Below are positions 10,819-22,210 of a stretch of DNA of 64,000 bases, one piece after another. Made by a program: the position numbers and the translations under genes. The notes beneath the pieces were generated by a model, which ran no database searches, was not told the origin of the DNA, and saw nothing but the letters and a program-made list of their open reading frames with translations. Source of the DNA: Scleroderma bovista (Eukaryota > Basidiomycota > Agaricomycetes > Boletales > Sclerodermataceae); NCBI GenBank assembly GCA_037178675.1, contig JAYMGJ010000172.1, positions 124,001-188,000 of the forward strand. The letters are read 5' to 3'. Every line of letters begins with the position of its first letter. Within the stretch, counting starts at the first letter, position 1.

Positions 10819-12171
10819 ATGGTCAAAGTTCCCGCACTCGCAGAAGATGGACAAAATTGGAAAATTTACCACACGAAGTTACTTGAGTACGCAGCCACAT
10901 GAAATTGGCTAGATGTATTAGCTGGCGCATCGGACGACGGAACATATGATTGGGAAGGGTACAATGCTCTATTACATGAGCTACTCCATGACACAGTCCC
11001 TATCTCTATCTACATCCGACTTCGTCACAACACCGCGCATCAAGTCTTTAAATACCTCGCGAAACATTTCCGCGACCGCGAACCAATTGCGGACCCCCAC
11101 GTGAAGAAACTTGCGACCTGCACAAACGATGACAAATGACATCCATCAGCAGAAAGCCCTACGAGCGAGAATGCAGCCACTGGCGCAGATCAGGAAGAAC
11201 CATCTACCAAAGACCTCATCCGAGGCACCAAAGACATCAACAATGGAATTGTCAGATGTGAAGACCCACGCACGAGCTTAGAAGCATCGGCGAAGGGCAC
11301 CAGCACCGAGAGCGCAAACGGGACAACTGTCCTACTCACAGGCGAGCCACACGAAACGCAAAATGTACCGCAAAACTCACTGCCGCTGACACCGAGGCTG
11401 CCAATTGATGGCAAGCCAGGCGAGTGCAAGCAGGAGGTGGCGGATGGCGTTGTGATGGCAGAGCGCATGATCAAAATGATCGTGGACGTTGACGAAACGG
11501 CCCTGCTGGGCAAAGAACTGGCAGAGAGGGTCCATGTAGTCAATGAGGGTGACAAAACGGAGCGCGACAGTCAATCGCGACTCCAACAAACAAATCTACC
11601 ATATGAAGAAAGCTGTCAGTGCAATGAAAATGGACGAGAAAATGTACCTAGCGCACATGGAGTACTGCTTGAGGGGGAGTGGACAAGATGTGCGAGTGGT
11701 GAGGCGAGCGACCCAAAAAGCAGCGAGAACCCATCTAACACAGCTGTTGAGCATGCGGATGGTTCGTACGAGCGACTCGGGCTCGTAAACGTTGATGGTG
11801 TCGAGTTGGAGGGCTGCAAGGGTGGTACAAGTGGGCGAGCGAGCGTTGACAAGACGGCCAGTGGTCCAGACCGTGGAATCGAGCGCATAGACGCTCTGAA
11901 CGAGCTCATGCAGCTCCAGACCATGTCGATCCAGTTGGAGAGCCCAGACGGTGGTGGGATACCATGTGTGCACCTTGGAGGCATGAGATCGTGCACAGAT
12001 GACACGAACGGCACTGGAAACCGAACGGATGTGTCAACGGGTGAGATGGATGAGTCGAGAGGCTGGATGGACGCTCTGGATGCATCAAACGGAGCTGAAA
12101 CAGCTGGTATGAGCTGTTATGAGGGTGCAGAGATGTACCTGGGCATTTTAGGGACACGAAACGTGTCGTAA
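10819..12171 (+). pseudogene. E2 gag-like ORF with acidic tail
   Basis: ATG 10819 opens a frame reading VKVPALAEDGQNWKIYHTKL and GYNALLHELLHD, typical of the start of copia gag (UBN2-like). TGA at 10900 and 11137 interrupt it, both plausible CGA-to-TGA sites. The frame then stays open to TAA at 12169-12171. The downstream part is polar and Gly/Asp/Glu-rich (RLGLVNVDGVELEGCKGG). I recall similar proteins in boletoid fungi but cannot confirm it. No zinc knuckle or protease is seen. Confidence 0.6.
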
Positions 12172-12383
12172 ATGCGACGGATGGTGTTGGAATCTGCACA
12201 GACACGTTGAACAGGCACACAGACGTGCCAAGCATTCAGACGCATGTGATAATTCCTGCAAACGTACCAGAGACTGTCAGCATACCCTGAAAGCGAGAGA
12301 AACCACCAGACTTACCTAGTCAAGGCACAAGACAGGCCCCAGAGGAGCCAAACGGCTACAGGAACCGTGCGGATGGGTCGAGC

Positions 12384-12923
12384 ATGCATATGGACATGCA
12401 GAGCATTGGAAACGCAATGGGAACGACTGCAAACAAAGCGGAGAGCGTCAGAACGCGTCAAATCGGGTCAAGGACGCAAGACTCACCTAACGGACACAAA
12501 ATTGCGACGCCCGAGGTTGTTAGACGATGGAGAATGGTCAGCATCGATGACGGAAATGTCTACATACTGTTGAACATGCCAATCGCATTCCCAAGCTGAA
12601 TATTTGTCTTTGGACGAGTCAAGAGCAGAGATGAGGCGATTGCGCCAAGTGTTGAGGGCGAGAGGGCTGGCAATGGCAACAGTGATGGATACAGAGATGG
12701 CGGAGATGTTGGCGACATGGGCGACACGACTGGCGGCGGCGGCGTTCACTCGACACAAGTGAAAATAGCACTGCTAGCTGAAGAGAGTCAGCATATGCGC
12801 CAAACTCAAAGAACGCGAAGCAACGACTTACCAGTATCGTCAAGGCCACCCACCAATCACACAAACCATCCATATGGACTCGTCAGGCATCGACGGCGAC
12901 GTGGAAGGCTCAAGATTGAGTGA
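12384..12923 (+). pseudogene. E2 second ORF, unknown protein
   Basis: A frame from ATG 12384 to TGA near 12923 with one internal TGA (12597-12599), where Arg would fit. It encodes a polar protein with RRWRMVSIDDGNVYI, a Gly/Asp-rich centre and a basic end (GLVRHRRRRGRLKIE). It is out of frame with the upstream gag-like ORF. It may be the end of the same original protein, joined by a lost frame or by splicing. No function assigned. Confidence 0.4.
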
Positions 12924-13547
12924 ATAAACATCAGCCAAACAAAAAAAGTCGAAACAACTCACCTGAGACACGCACACGCGACGCAGCCACCCAGGAACAC
13001 CCCAAACCAAGCCTATGGGATCTATAGACCCAGGCGTCAACACAGTCATATCAAGATCGCAACTATAAACATCAGTTGAACACAAAACGGCCAAATCACT
13101 CACCTTGGACACACTATCGCGATGCAGCCATTTCAGAGACCTAAAAAGCAAATAAGAAGGAGACCTCGAAAAAAGTTGGCTCGTGCAGGGAACTAGACAG
13201 AAGTGCTTTGTCAAACAATAAACTAACCTAGACAGAGGCTATAAGCAGGATGTCTAAATGGGGGAGCATCAACGGGACGATTGAAGACCATGGCACAACG
13301 ACGGAGGATGAGATCCGCGCGCTGCAATCGGCGCAGACATATCATATGGCCACGATGCAACTTACCAAATCAGGCAATGACATGGAAGTCACACACCACT
13401 CAAACTTTCGCATTCCACAAGTCTCAAATTCTATTTGTATTGGACACATTCATTTGGAACAACATTTTATTGGATATAGCTAAGTACACTCATTGATTAC
13501 TTTTACTATACCTTTCTTTCCATCACACCACTCTGTTTATGGGGGAG

Positions 13548-13919
13548 TGTTGGAGATAAACAGACTATTATGGTTTGTATATATACTTACATAAGCTTTC
13601 ATCGCACTAGAGTAGAGTTACTATTACTATAGTTCCCTCAGTAGCTTGCCAGCATACTGAGGGTGTGTTGGAGATAAACAGACTGTTATGGTTTGTTTAT
13701 ATACTTACAGGCTAGACCTTCCCTGTGCAGACCACCACCTTTCTATAGGGTGAGTACCATCTACTAACCACCACATCTACCTACTGATACCTTGTAGTTA
13801 TCCTACAGGTACATACTAATATAAAGTAGCTTGCCAGCATACTGAGGTTATCCTACAGGTCTCCTCCTTTTCCCTTCCTTAGGCTAGATCTTCCCTGTGC
13901 AGACCACCACCTTTCTATA
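13548..13919 (+). repeat. E2 3' LTR (372 bp) with a nested mini-LTR
   Basis: Matches the 5' LTR except for an 87-bp insertion (13666-13752, the mini-LTR plus one target copy) and small changes. A purine tract precedes it. Confidence 0.85.
13666..13747 (+). repeat. 82-bp mini-LTR inside the E2 3' LTR, with TSD GGGTG
   Basis: Its first ~44 bases match the start of the E2 LTR and its last ~38 match the LTR end, with the middle missing. It is flanked by GGGTG at 13661-13665 and 13748-13752. It looks like a solo LTR of an internally deleted relative, inserted by integrase into the 3' LTR. Confidence 0.8.
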
Positions 13920-14619
13920 GCTGGCCATCCAATCCTCAGTCCCCCTTTCAATGGCTCCAAGAAACAACCCCCCGGGTTCACGGTGGTTCTTAGCAGAGGA
14001 AGAAGCACTTGTCAGGTGCCTTCATGAGCATCGTGCAGAGGCTTCAGGTGGATCAGGGAACTTCAAGCAACAAGTCTTCAATAAAGCTGCGGCTGCTGTT
14101 GCACCACACTGCAAAGATGGATCTCCAGCAAGGACAGCAGCACAGTGCAAGACAAAGTGGAAGGTGGTATGTTGCATTTGTATTAACTAGTACACTTTTG
14201 TATCGTACTGATCGTGTCTGATATTCAGCTCAAGTCCCTGTATGCTGAGGTCAAAAGATATTGCAAGACATCTGGAACCCACTGGGATAACGAGAACGGT
14301 GCTGGCATCGTTGGCACTGATGCAGAATCGGTCTGGGAGAATTACCTCTTGGTATGTATTGATCAATTATATTGTGACTATTCCTGACCAAGGGCCATCA
14401 ATCTGGCAGACCCACAAAACCCTCCGTCCATTCAAGGACAAGGGATGGCCATTGTACAATTGGATGTGTGAGATCATACCGAGTGGCATTGCAAGTGGTC
14501 ACCACTCGTTCGATGCCAGTGCTGCTCCCTCTACTACTCCTGCCGAGTTAGCTCCTCCCACCCCAGCTGCTCCAGGGACCAAAGAAGATCTCATGGGACC
14601 CACCGCTTCATCGACAATC

Positions 14620-14906
14620 TGTTGAAGTTGCATGTGCACCCGGCATAAACCGTCGACGAAGTGCGCACAAGACTGCGACCCATATTAGTGTAGACTTAGT
14701 AATAGTCCTCCTTAGAGTAGATGTTACATGTCACACGTCACGCGTCACAGTCACGCATCACACTATTTGTTGTATATAAACAGCATTCATCGCTTATATA
14801 ATATAACAGCTCTTAACCAGCTACCACTACCATCTCAGGTTGTGCACTCCACCAACAGGTGAGTTGGAGTAGCAGTTCCTCTATGTACATAGGTATTGCT
14901 TCAACA
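14620..14906 (+). repeat. E3 5' LTR (287 bp)
   Basis: Runs TGTTGAAGTT..TTCAACA. It contains TATATAA-like sequence and about 20 bp (a TCACGC-type repeat) absent from the 3' LTR. Most point differences from the 3' LTR are at CpG sites. Confidence 0.92.
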
Positions 14907-15289
14907 GGTTATGAGCCCTGTGAGCGCACTGTGTGCAGCAATGCACCAGACAGCGCTCCAGCTCCCTGAGCGTCGCTTTAACTAGCTTGATGCTGTGGAC
15001 CACAGTGAGCTCCTAGCTGAGCCCCTGCACAGCCACAAAGCGAAGTCGGTCGACGACTTGCGCCAAACAGTGAGCTCCTAGTTGAGCACCTGTATTGCCA
15101 CAGGCGAAGTTTGTCGATGACTTGCGCCAACCATGGTGAACATCATCAACGACTTGCGCTGGCATGACCTAGTCATGAGTTAGCTGTCGACAGAAGTGCT
15201 TTCACTAGCACTCAGGTGTTTCTTCTTTTCTTGCTTGTCCGTTGTCGCATTCATTTGCTGACTCCGTTGACACCCAACAGAATATCACC

Positions 15290-18200
15290 ATGTCCAGCGC
15301 TCTAGACAAGATGGTTCCTGTGTTCACTGGCTCCAACTGGCAGCAGTGGCACACCTCTATGCAGGCCTACCTCCGGGCACAAGGCCAATGGTACGTTTAT
15401 TTGACAACGCAACCCGCTGCTGGTCACGATGACCGAAAGGAGTGGGACGACAACACCGAGAGAGCGCTCGGTAACATCACCTTGCACCTCGCCCCCTCTA
15501 TCCAGGTCGCCGTCTTGAATCTCGACAACGTTAAGGACGTCTGGGACCACCTGAAGAAGAACTTTGGCACCCCCAGTATTGGCTCTGCCTATGCTGAGCT
15601 TAGCAAGCTCCTGGCGACTACCATCCCCACTGGCTCCCATCCCGCTCCGGCAATCACCAAAGTGCTTAGCCACTTTGCGTACCTCAAAGACGCTGGCTTT
15701 GAGTTCCCTGCCCCCATGCAGGCCATGATCATTCTGTGCAAGCTCCCTCCTACTATGGAGGTCGTAGCTCAAATTCTTAGCCAGACATCGCCTGACGAGA
15801 TCAAGAACCTCAAGCCTGACAGGATCGTCAAGGCTGCCATGCTCTCATTCGAGCAGAAAGGCGCCTCTTCACACGCCGGTGGTAAGGGCCCTCAGGCCAA
15901 CAAGCTTAGCACTGTGAAGCGCAAGCCGGCCGACCCTAAGTTCGCCCAACAGCAGCAGCAGCCCCAGAGGCAGCAGCAGCAGCAAGGCGGGTCCAACGGT
16001 GGTGCGAGCGGAAACGCTCCTGCCCAAGGACAAGGAGGCCGCACACGCCATGGTGGCAAGAAGGCTCGCGCTCGCCGCGAGAACGCCCAACAGGCAGCCT
16101 TCACCACTTATGTCCACTACGATGGACCAGAGCCCACCGTTGACCCTCGTGCCCTGGCTCACACTCCCGGTGCTGCCCACTACGGCCCCCCTGCATTCAC
16201 CAATACTATTAAGGCCTTTGACTTGGCACACCGCTTGGGGGTAGAGCCCTCCTGCCAGACCATCCGCACCCTCGACCAAGTTGTGTCGATGGCGAGTGCG
16301 AACCTGGACCAGCCCGAGGCAGGTCCCTCCTCGTTGAAGCGCCCTCGTCTCGAGGAGCGCATCACGATGTATGAGGAGGATGCCATCTCCCTTGGGGATG
16401 ATGAACCCTTCGCCCACGAGCCCTTCGCCGACGACGAGTTTGACGAAATCGACGCGATGGTCCTCAACCGCTACAACGCGACGTCGATGGCGATGGGCGC
16501 AGAGGCCAGCCTTTTCAGGCAAGTACCTTCTGCACGCGTGCTGATCGACACTGACACGCTCCCTTTACATGTGCGCTATACGCTGTCACTGTATATAGCG
16601 AGTAGTAACTATAATATGTCATGTTGTATCTCGAGTAAAGCATATATCTGTTCGTGTCTGAATGATGCACGCTGTGCTGGCTGTAAGGGAAAAATGGTCG
16701 ACGATAGCGAACTATATGGTGCCTTCTGGCTACTAGACTCTGGCGCATCACGCCACTTTACTGGTGACATAGGCGATTTCGCCTCCTACAACGCGCTAAA
16801 GTGAACACACTACGCCAAAACCGCAAATGGTGTAGCACTAATTGCTGGCATTGGCACGGTATTACTCCGGTGCCTAGACCACAACTCTGGGGATGAGAAA
16901 GTCATTACACTCACCCAAGTGCTCCATATGCCAGGTGCTACTGCACGCCTTATTTCTATGGGCGAAATGCTCCAGCGTAATTACAAAGTCACTGGCGATA
17001 AGCGAGGCATTAGCCTCATTCATAAAGCTGAACGCCTATGGTTTGGGCCAGACCCAGAAGACGATCGCAACGTCATTTTTGGGATTAGATCTATCCCGAT
17101 AATTAGATCTAACTACATTGCCTCTGTGAGCAAAGTCGATTACGACATTATGCACCGGAGATTTGGGCACCCCTTGAAGGAAGTACTCCGACGCGCGCAA
17201 AAGCATACGCAGCGCTTCCCGGAGATTTGCTTTCCAACTGAGGATTGTGTTTGCCCTAGATGTGCTCTTGGCAAGATGCCCAATCGAGCTTTCCCAGAGA
17301 AGGAAAGATGTGCTTCCAAGCCCTTCGAGCTAGTGCACTCTGATCTCAAATCCTTCCCGGTTACGTCGTACCGGAAGTTCAAATATGTTATTACCTTCTA
17401 CGACGACTATACCTCTCACGCCTGGACTATGCCTCTTCGCTCCAAAGCTGCAGCGATTACGGCTGCCAAAGATTTCCTTGAAATGGTGCGCGTCCAACAT
17501 GATACGCACGTCGTTGGATGGATGTCCAATGCCGGCGGAGAATATAAATCCGATCTGTTCGATCGAGCACTCCTTGAGAAAGGAATAAAAATATATCAAA
17601 GTGCTCCAAGAACCCCCATGCAGAATGGCCGCGCCGAGCGTTTAGGGCGCACTCTCATGGACAAAGCTGAGTCTATGCGGCATCAAGCCTGCATTCCTGA
17701 CTCCTGGTGGGAATTTGCGTTCGCTCACGCAACTCACCTTTACAACCGTACTCCAGTAGCTCGCCTGCGATGGCGCACCCCCCATGAAATGCTTAAGGGG
17801 GAGATGCCTAACATCGACCACCTCCGTGTATTTGGCTGTGGAGCCTTTGTCTACCTCCCAGCCTCGGCTAGAGCGAATAAGATGGCTCCCAAGTCGGAGC
17901 TAATGACTTATGTCAGTGTTGCCCCTGGCAATGAGCGCAACTTTCTGTTTATGTGCTCCACCAATGCAGTGTTTACCGCTGCTCATGCCGTCTTTGATGA
18001 GCGTCACTTCCCTCGCTGCCCTAAAAACAGGCGCGAACCTCTCAAGAACCCTTTCGGAAGGGCAAATCTGAAACCAGCCACTGATCGACCAGGGAATCCC
18101 CCTGATGATACCGACAGTGATGATGATGTGGAACACGACCATGGCTACCCACATCCCCAAGCGCAGGATGACGATCCAAAGCGCGAGGACCCTGAGGCTC

Positions 18201-20218
18201 CTGAGGAAGAGCCTAATCAAATAAATCCTCCCCGTACACCATCTCCAGTGCCTCCACTGGCACCGAGAACGCCTTCACCGGCGAGAAATCCGCCACCTCC
18301 GGCACCGCAGCGCCCTGGCTGAGCTGAACGCCGCCAGAATGCACCGCGACCTCCTGCAGTGAATATCCCTGCCTGCCCCCAACGTGAACGTAGAGCGCCA
18401 TTGCGCCCCAGTAACGTGTATGGTGAGCGGCGACATCCCGTTGAGCAACTCCGGGATATCGAAAGTGCCTCTCGATGGCGAGAAACAGTGGGTGAGGTCC
18501 CTAGACCCCCACAACTGGACACACCAGACCATGTTCCTGGTGGTTTCCCTGACACCTCTGCAACGCCCAGTGAGGAAGATGTGCAAAAGATGTGCGAGGA
18601 AGGGGGAGCAAACCTAGTCCGTTATCTGATGGGCAAAGCCCTCGAAACCCGCGACCCTCAATATGAGAGTGTCCGCAACTGGTCCTATAAGGACATTGCT
18701 CGCTTACCCCAAGCTGAGCAGAAACTCTGGCGACTTGCTTGCCAAGAAGAGCTCGACGTGCTGCGAAAGCGCAAGGTCTTTGAGCTAGTTGACCGTCCCC
18801 GAGACCAGAAGGTCATTAAGAATTGATGGGTCTTCAATGTAAAGTCGGATGGCCGCAAGAAAGCCCGCTTAGTAGCGAAAGGCTTCTCCCAGGTCGAGGG
18901 ATTAGATTTCGACCAGGTCTTCTCACCAGTTGTGCGCTTTGAAACAGTGTGCCTCATGCTTGCGCTTGCCGCACTTGAGAATTGGTATATCACTGGACTC
19001 GACGTTCGGAGCGCCTACTTGTATGGCAAGCTCGACGAAGAGATCTACATGGAACAACCCAAAGGGTTTGCAGTTCCTGGGCAAGAGCACAAAGTGCTCC
19101 GCCTTTGGCGTGCCCTCTATGGCCTCAAACAGGCCGGCCTAGCTTGGTGGCGCACACTCAATGAGTCTCTCAAAGAGCTCGGGTTTGAGTGCCTTAAGTC
19201 TGAAGCAGGCATCTTCTTCTACAAGAAGAAAGGCACCAACATTGTCATCGGGATTATCTACGTTGACGACGCACTATTCTGCGGCCCTAACAAGGCTGTT
19301 GTTGATGCCATTAAAGCGCAGTTCATGCGCAAATGGGAGTGCAGAGACCTTGGAGAACCTAAGGAGTTCCTCCGAATGTGAATCACTCGCAAGGGTCGCG
19401 CTATCCACTTGGACCAATGCACGTACCTACAAAAGGTCATCGAACGCTGCGGCATGCTCAATGCAAAGTCCGCAAGCACCCCACTGCCGGCTGGCTACTA
19501 TGCCGCCAAGAATACAGAGCCTGTTGATGCGGAACTCCGCTCCCATTTCCAGACAGTTATTGGGTCCCTTCTGTACCTTATGTTAGGCACTAGGCCCGAC
19601 ATTGCTTTTGCAGTCACCCATCTCTCGTGCCATGCCACGAACCCATCCCAGGACCACCTGTCCAAAGCACTTTATATCTGTCGCTACTTGATTGGTACAC
19701 CTAACTACTCCCTAGTGTACAATGGTGGATCCGGTGCTGGCCTGATTGCATGCACGGACTCAGATTGGGGATCAGACCCTATCTCTCGCCTCTCGCAGAC
19801 AGGTTTTTACCTGAAGCTTGCAGATGGCTTGATCAGTTGGACTTCTTGTGCGCAGAAGACTATTGCGTACTCGTCCACTGAGGCCGAATACATGGCTTTG
19901 AGCGATTGCGCTCGCCAAGTTACCTGGATTCGAAGTTTGCTCGGTGAGCTCGGCTATAAGCTGAAAGCTATCCCGATTTGCGGTGATAATCAGGGGTCCA
20001 TATTCATGGCATCCAACCCTGTAACGGAGCCTCGCTCCAAGCACATCGACATCTGCTACCACGGAATCCGCGAGTCAGTCGCGAAAGGTAATGTGGAGCT
20101 ATTCTTCATTGATGGTGCTGAAAATCCCGCCGATCTGCTCACCAAGAACTTACCCCGCGAGAAATTCGCGAAGTTCAGAGCTCAACTAGGCTTACAGTTT
20201 CCCTCTGGCAGCATCTAG
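15290..20218 (+). pseudogene. gag-pol: E3 copia gag-pol polyprotein with four internal TGA
   Basis: One frame of about 1,640 codons from ATG 15290 to TAG at 20216-20218, broken only by TGA at 16802, 18320, 18824 and 19379, each at an expected Arg. Order: gag (FTGSNWQQWHTSMQAYL, then a Gln-rich and basic stretch), a Cys-rich segment (CSCLNDARCAGCKGK), protease (WLLDSGASRHFTGD), integrase zinc region (HRRFGHP, CPRCALGK), integrase core (VHSDLKSFP, GRAERLGRTL), reverse transcriptase (KARLVAKGFSQ, IIYVDDALF) and RNase H (CTDSDWGSD, STEAEYMALSD). The second catalytic Asp of integrase appears as Asn (MSNAGGEY near 17528), again explained by a CpG change. No frameshifts, so the insertion is fairly young. 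Confidence 0.93.
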
Positions 20219-20264
20219 CGCCTTATTCGCTGAAGTGCTCTACGTGCAGCACAGCGAGGGGGAG

Positions 20265-20531
20265 TGTTGAAGTCGCACGTGCACCCAGCGTAAACCGTCG
20301 ATGAAGTGCGCACAAGACTGCGACCCATATTAGTGTAGACTTAGTAATAGTCCTCCTTAGAGTAGATGTTACATGTCACACGTCACACTATTTGTTGTAT
20401 ATAAACAGCGGACATCGCTTATATAATATAACAGCTCTTAACCAGCTACCACTACCATCTCAGGTTGTGCACTCCACCAACAGGTGAGTTGGAGTAGCAG
20501 TTCCTCTACGTACATAGGTATTGCTTCAACA
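20265..20531 (+). repeat. E3 3' LTR (267 bp)
   Basis: Starts TGTTGAAGTCGCACG after the purine tract and ends TTCAACA directly before target copy CAATC. Confidence 0.92.
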
Positions 20532-21159
20532 CAATCCCCGTTGATGCCAGTACAACTTCAATGTCTCAGTCACCTTCTCTGTCTAGCTTCCTTCAAAGTG
20601 GCTTAGCAGACAAAAATAGCAACAGCATCATGACTAGCACCAGTTATATGCGCCCCCCCCTTCCAATCCATCAAGCAAAGGCAAATGTCGCCTTGCAGAA
20701 ATCACTGATGGCGACCCTGTCGTCACATCTAACTTCAAGGAGCTACCATATGCCCAAACTGTCTCGTCTTCTGTGAAGACAGGGCCTGCCACAAAGAAGA
20801 GGAAGGAGAATGCCATGGTTGAGTCAGCTGCCACAATGTCAATGGATGATGTGATGGTGATTGCCGCAACACGGTCTTCCTCACGCCATGCTTGGGCAAG
20901 AGTGGCAGATGCACCTCAAGACCTGATGTTAGTGACCCTAGTTGGTGCTGTTTCTCACCTGGCAGGCTCCATTGAGCGCACAATGCAACCAGCAGAGGAG
21001 CACATGAGCACAAAGAAGCAACAAGCTATTCGTATTCTGGAGGACGAGCACAATGATTTGCTTATCAAACAATGGATTACTCTCCTCCATCGCATCGGAG
21101 AAGATGATTATTTAGCAGATGTTTTGACTTTAGTTCAGAAGGACCACTGCAGTGCATAC

Positions 21160-22195
21160 TGTTGAAACTCCTATCCTTTCACTACCATTCTTTAGGCTTA
21201 CTGATAGTTTCCTTATTCATATGGCGAGTATCCTTACATAAGCATGGACTATTTTTCATCCATTTGGGGATTCTTTTCACCTCAGTGTTCAAAGATGAAG
21301 CACTGAGGTAAGACACGTGCTCACATTCATTTAGTTACTCAGTACTAACCTACTTAGCTTATAGCCTCTGTCTAGGTTAGTTATGTAGTGTTCAAAGACA
21401 AAGCACTGAGCTTATAGCCTCTGTCTAGTTCCCTGCATGAGCCAACTCACAAAAGGTTATGAGCCCTGCTGGCTTATAAACTAGACAAGCAACAGCACTA
21501 TCTAAACTATTCCTATGTGAAACATGTCTGGCCCATCCTCAGCTTCGATGGCCAGGAAAATGAAGTCTTCAACTGTAGCCGCGTCGGCAGCAGTCAAATC
21601 TGTGGGTTCAAGTCGTTTGTACGACGTGCCTTCACTGGAAAACGACAGAACAAATTTTCAAATGTGGAAATTTCGTGTCCGAATGGTCTTAGGTGTCCGA
21701 GGCCTATGGAATATCGTTAGTGGAGACGAAGCCCAGCCGGATGAGACGACTCACCCGATCAAAAGTGAAGAGTGGCTTTCAAAGGATCAAGAAGCCCACA
21801 CCCAAATTACTCTTACCCTAAAGGACGAGCCCCTTAGTGGGGTGCTGTACACAACATCGTCTGCAGAAGCCTGGAGGAAATTGAGTGAGCATTACGAGGG
21901 GAAAGGGAAACAGTCCATCACCTACCTTATAAGCGAGCTCTTCTGCAGCATGCTCTCCAATGACGAGTCTATGGAGACCCAGTTAAACTCCATGCAGCAA
22001 AAGGCCAATGTATTAAAAACCCTTGGCCAGCTGCTTGAAGACTCCCTTATCGCGATAGCTATGGTAATCTCGCTCCCATCTTCATATTCCACCCTGTGGA
22101 CCATTTTAATGGCCGCCAATGACAAACTTACGACGGACGCTGTAATAAATCAGGTCCTGATCGAAGAAAGGTTTCTTCTACCCTTTCGGCTCTTG
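21160..22195 (+). mobile_element. Copia element E4, 5' part: LTR and gag
   Basis: LTR 21160-21451 (292 bp, same length as E1), then AAAGGTTATGAGCCC and a gag ORF from ATG 21524. Homology to E1 ends near 22195, and no pol follows, so the element is truncated. The LTR is inserted in the Myb/SANT-like gene, and its first six bases supply a Cys codon and stop. Confidence 0.85.
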
Positions 22196-22210
22196 CCGCT
22201 GTGTGCCTAA
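21524..22210 (+). pseudogene. gag: Copia E4 gag (UBN2-type), truncated
   Basis: About 228 residues. It starts MSGPSSASMARKMKSSTVAA, then MWKFRVRMVLGVRGLWN, LKDEPLSGVLYTTSSAEAW, RKLSEHYEGKGKQS and AANDKLTTDAVINQVL. It is open without internal stops through the domain. After VLIEE a small deletion shifts the frame, and it ends at 22208-22210 before the zinc knuckle that E1 retains (CTYCLKSGHTKDEC). It is the best preserved gag of this family in the window. Confidence 0.85.

Larger units (their letters stand above)
10474..13919 (+). mobile_element. Non-autonomous copia element E2, with TSD GCTGG
   Basis: The 5' LTR is 10474-10739 (266 bp, TGTTGG..CTATA). The primer-binding-like GGTTATGAGCCC begins at 10740. 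A purine tract (GGGGGAG) precedes the 3' LTR at 13548-13919 (372 bp). The target duplication GCTGG is at 10469-10473 and 13920-13924. The 2.8-kb interior has gag-like and unknown coding but no integrase or reverse transcriptase that I can see, so it would depend on another copia for movement. Confidence 0.85.
14620..20531 (+). mobile_element. Autonomous-type Ty1/copia element E3, TSD CAATC
   Basis: Complete structure: 5' LTR 14620-14906, primer-binding-like GGTTATGAGCCC at 14907, one long gag-pol frame, purine tract GCGAGGGGGAG, 3' LTR 20265-20531, and target duplication CAATC at 14615-14619 and 20532-20536. It is inserted in an exon of the Myb/SANT-like gene. Confidence 0.95.
10404..21165 (+). 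pseudogene. Myb/SANT-like domain gene broken by three copia insertions
   Basis: Coding pieces are 10404-10473, 13925-14619 and 20537-21159. Without the elements at 10474-13919 (target GCTGG) and 14620-20531 (target CAATC), the frame joins across both sites. The second piece carries the Myb/SANT-like domain: SRWFLAEEEALVRCL, QCKTKWK, then after an intron at 14164-14228 LKSLYAEVKRY and WDNENGAGIVG. A second intron is at 14352-14409. The third piece is Ser/Thr-rich, then basic (TKKRKE). It shifts frame at an eight-C run (20648-20655), and its last codons (TGT TGA) come from the LTR of element E4, which cuts off the C-terminus. The true start may be ATG 10404 or 13951. Likely a former DNA-binding protein. 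Confidence 0.75.

Noticed and set aside
15869..16522. Long antisense ORF over copia E3 gag (217 codons)
   Set aside because: It mirrors the GC-rich coding strand, has no start context or domain, and lies opposite a clear gag.
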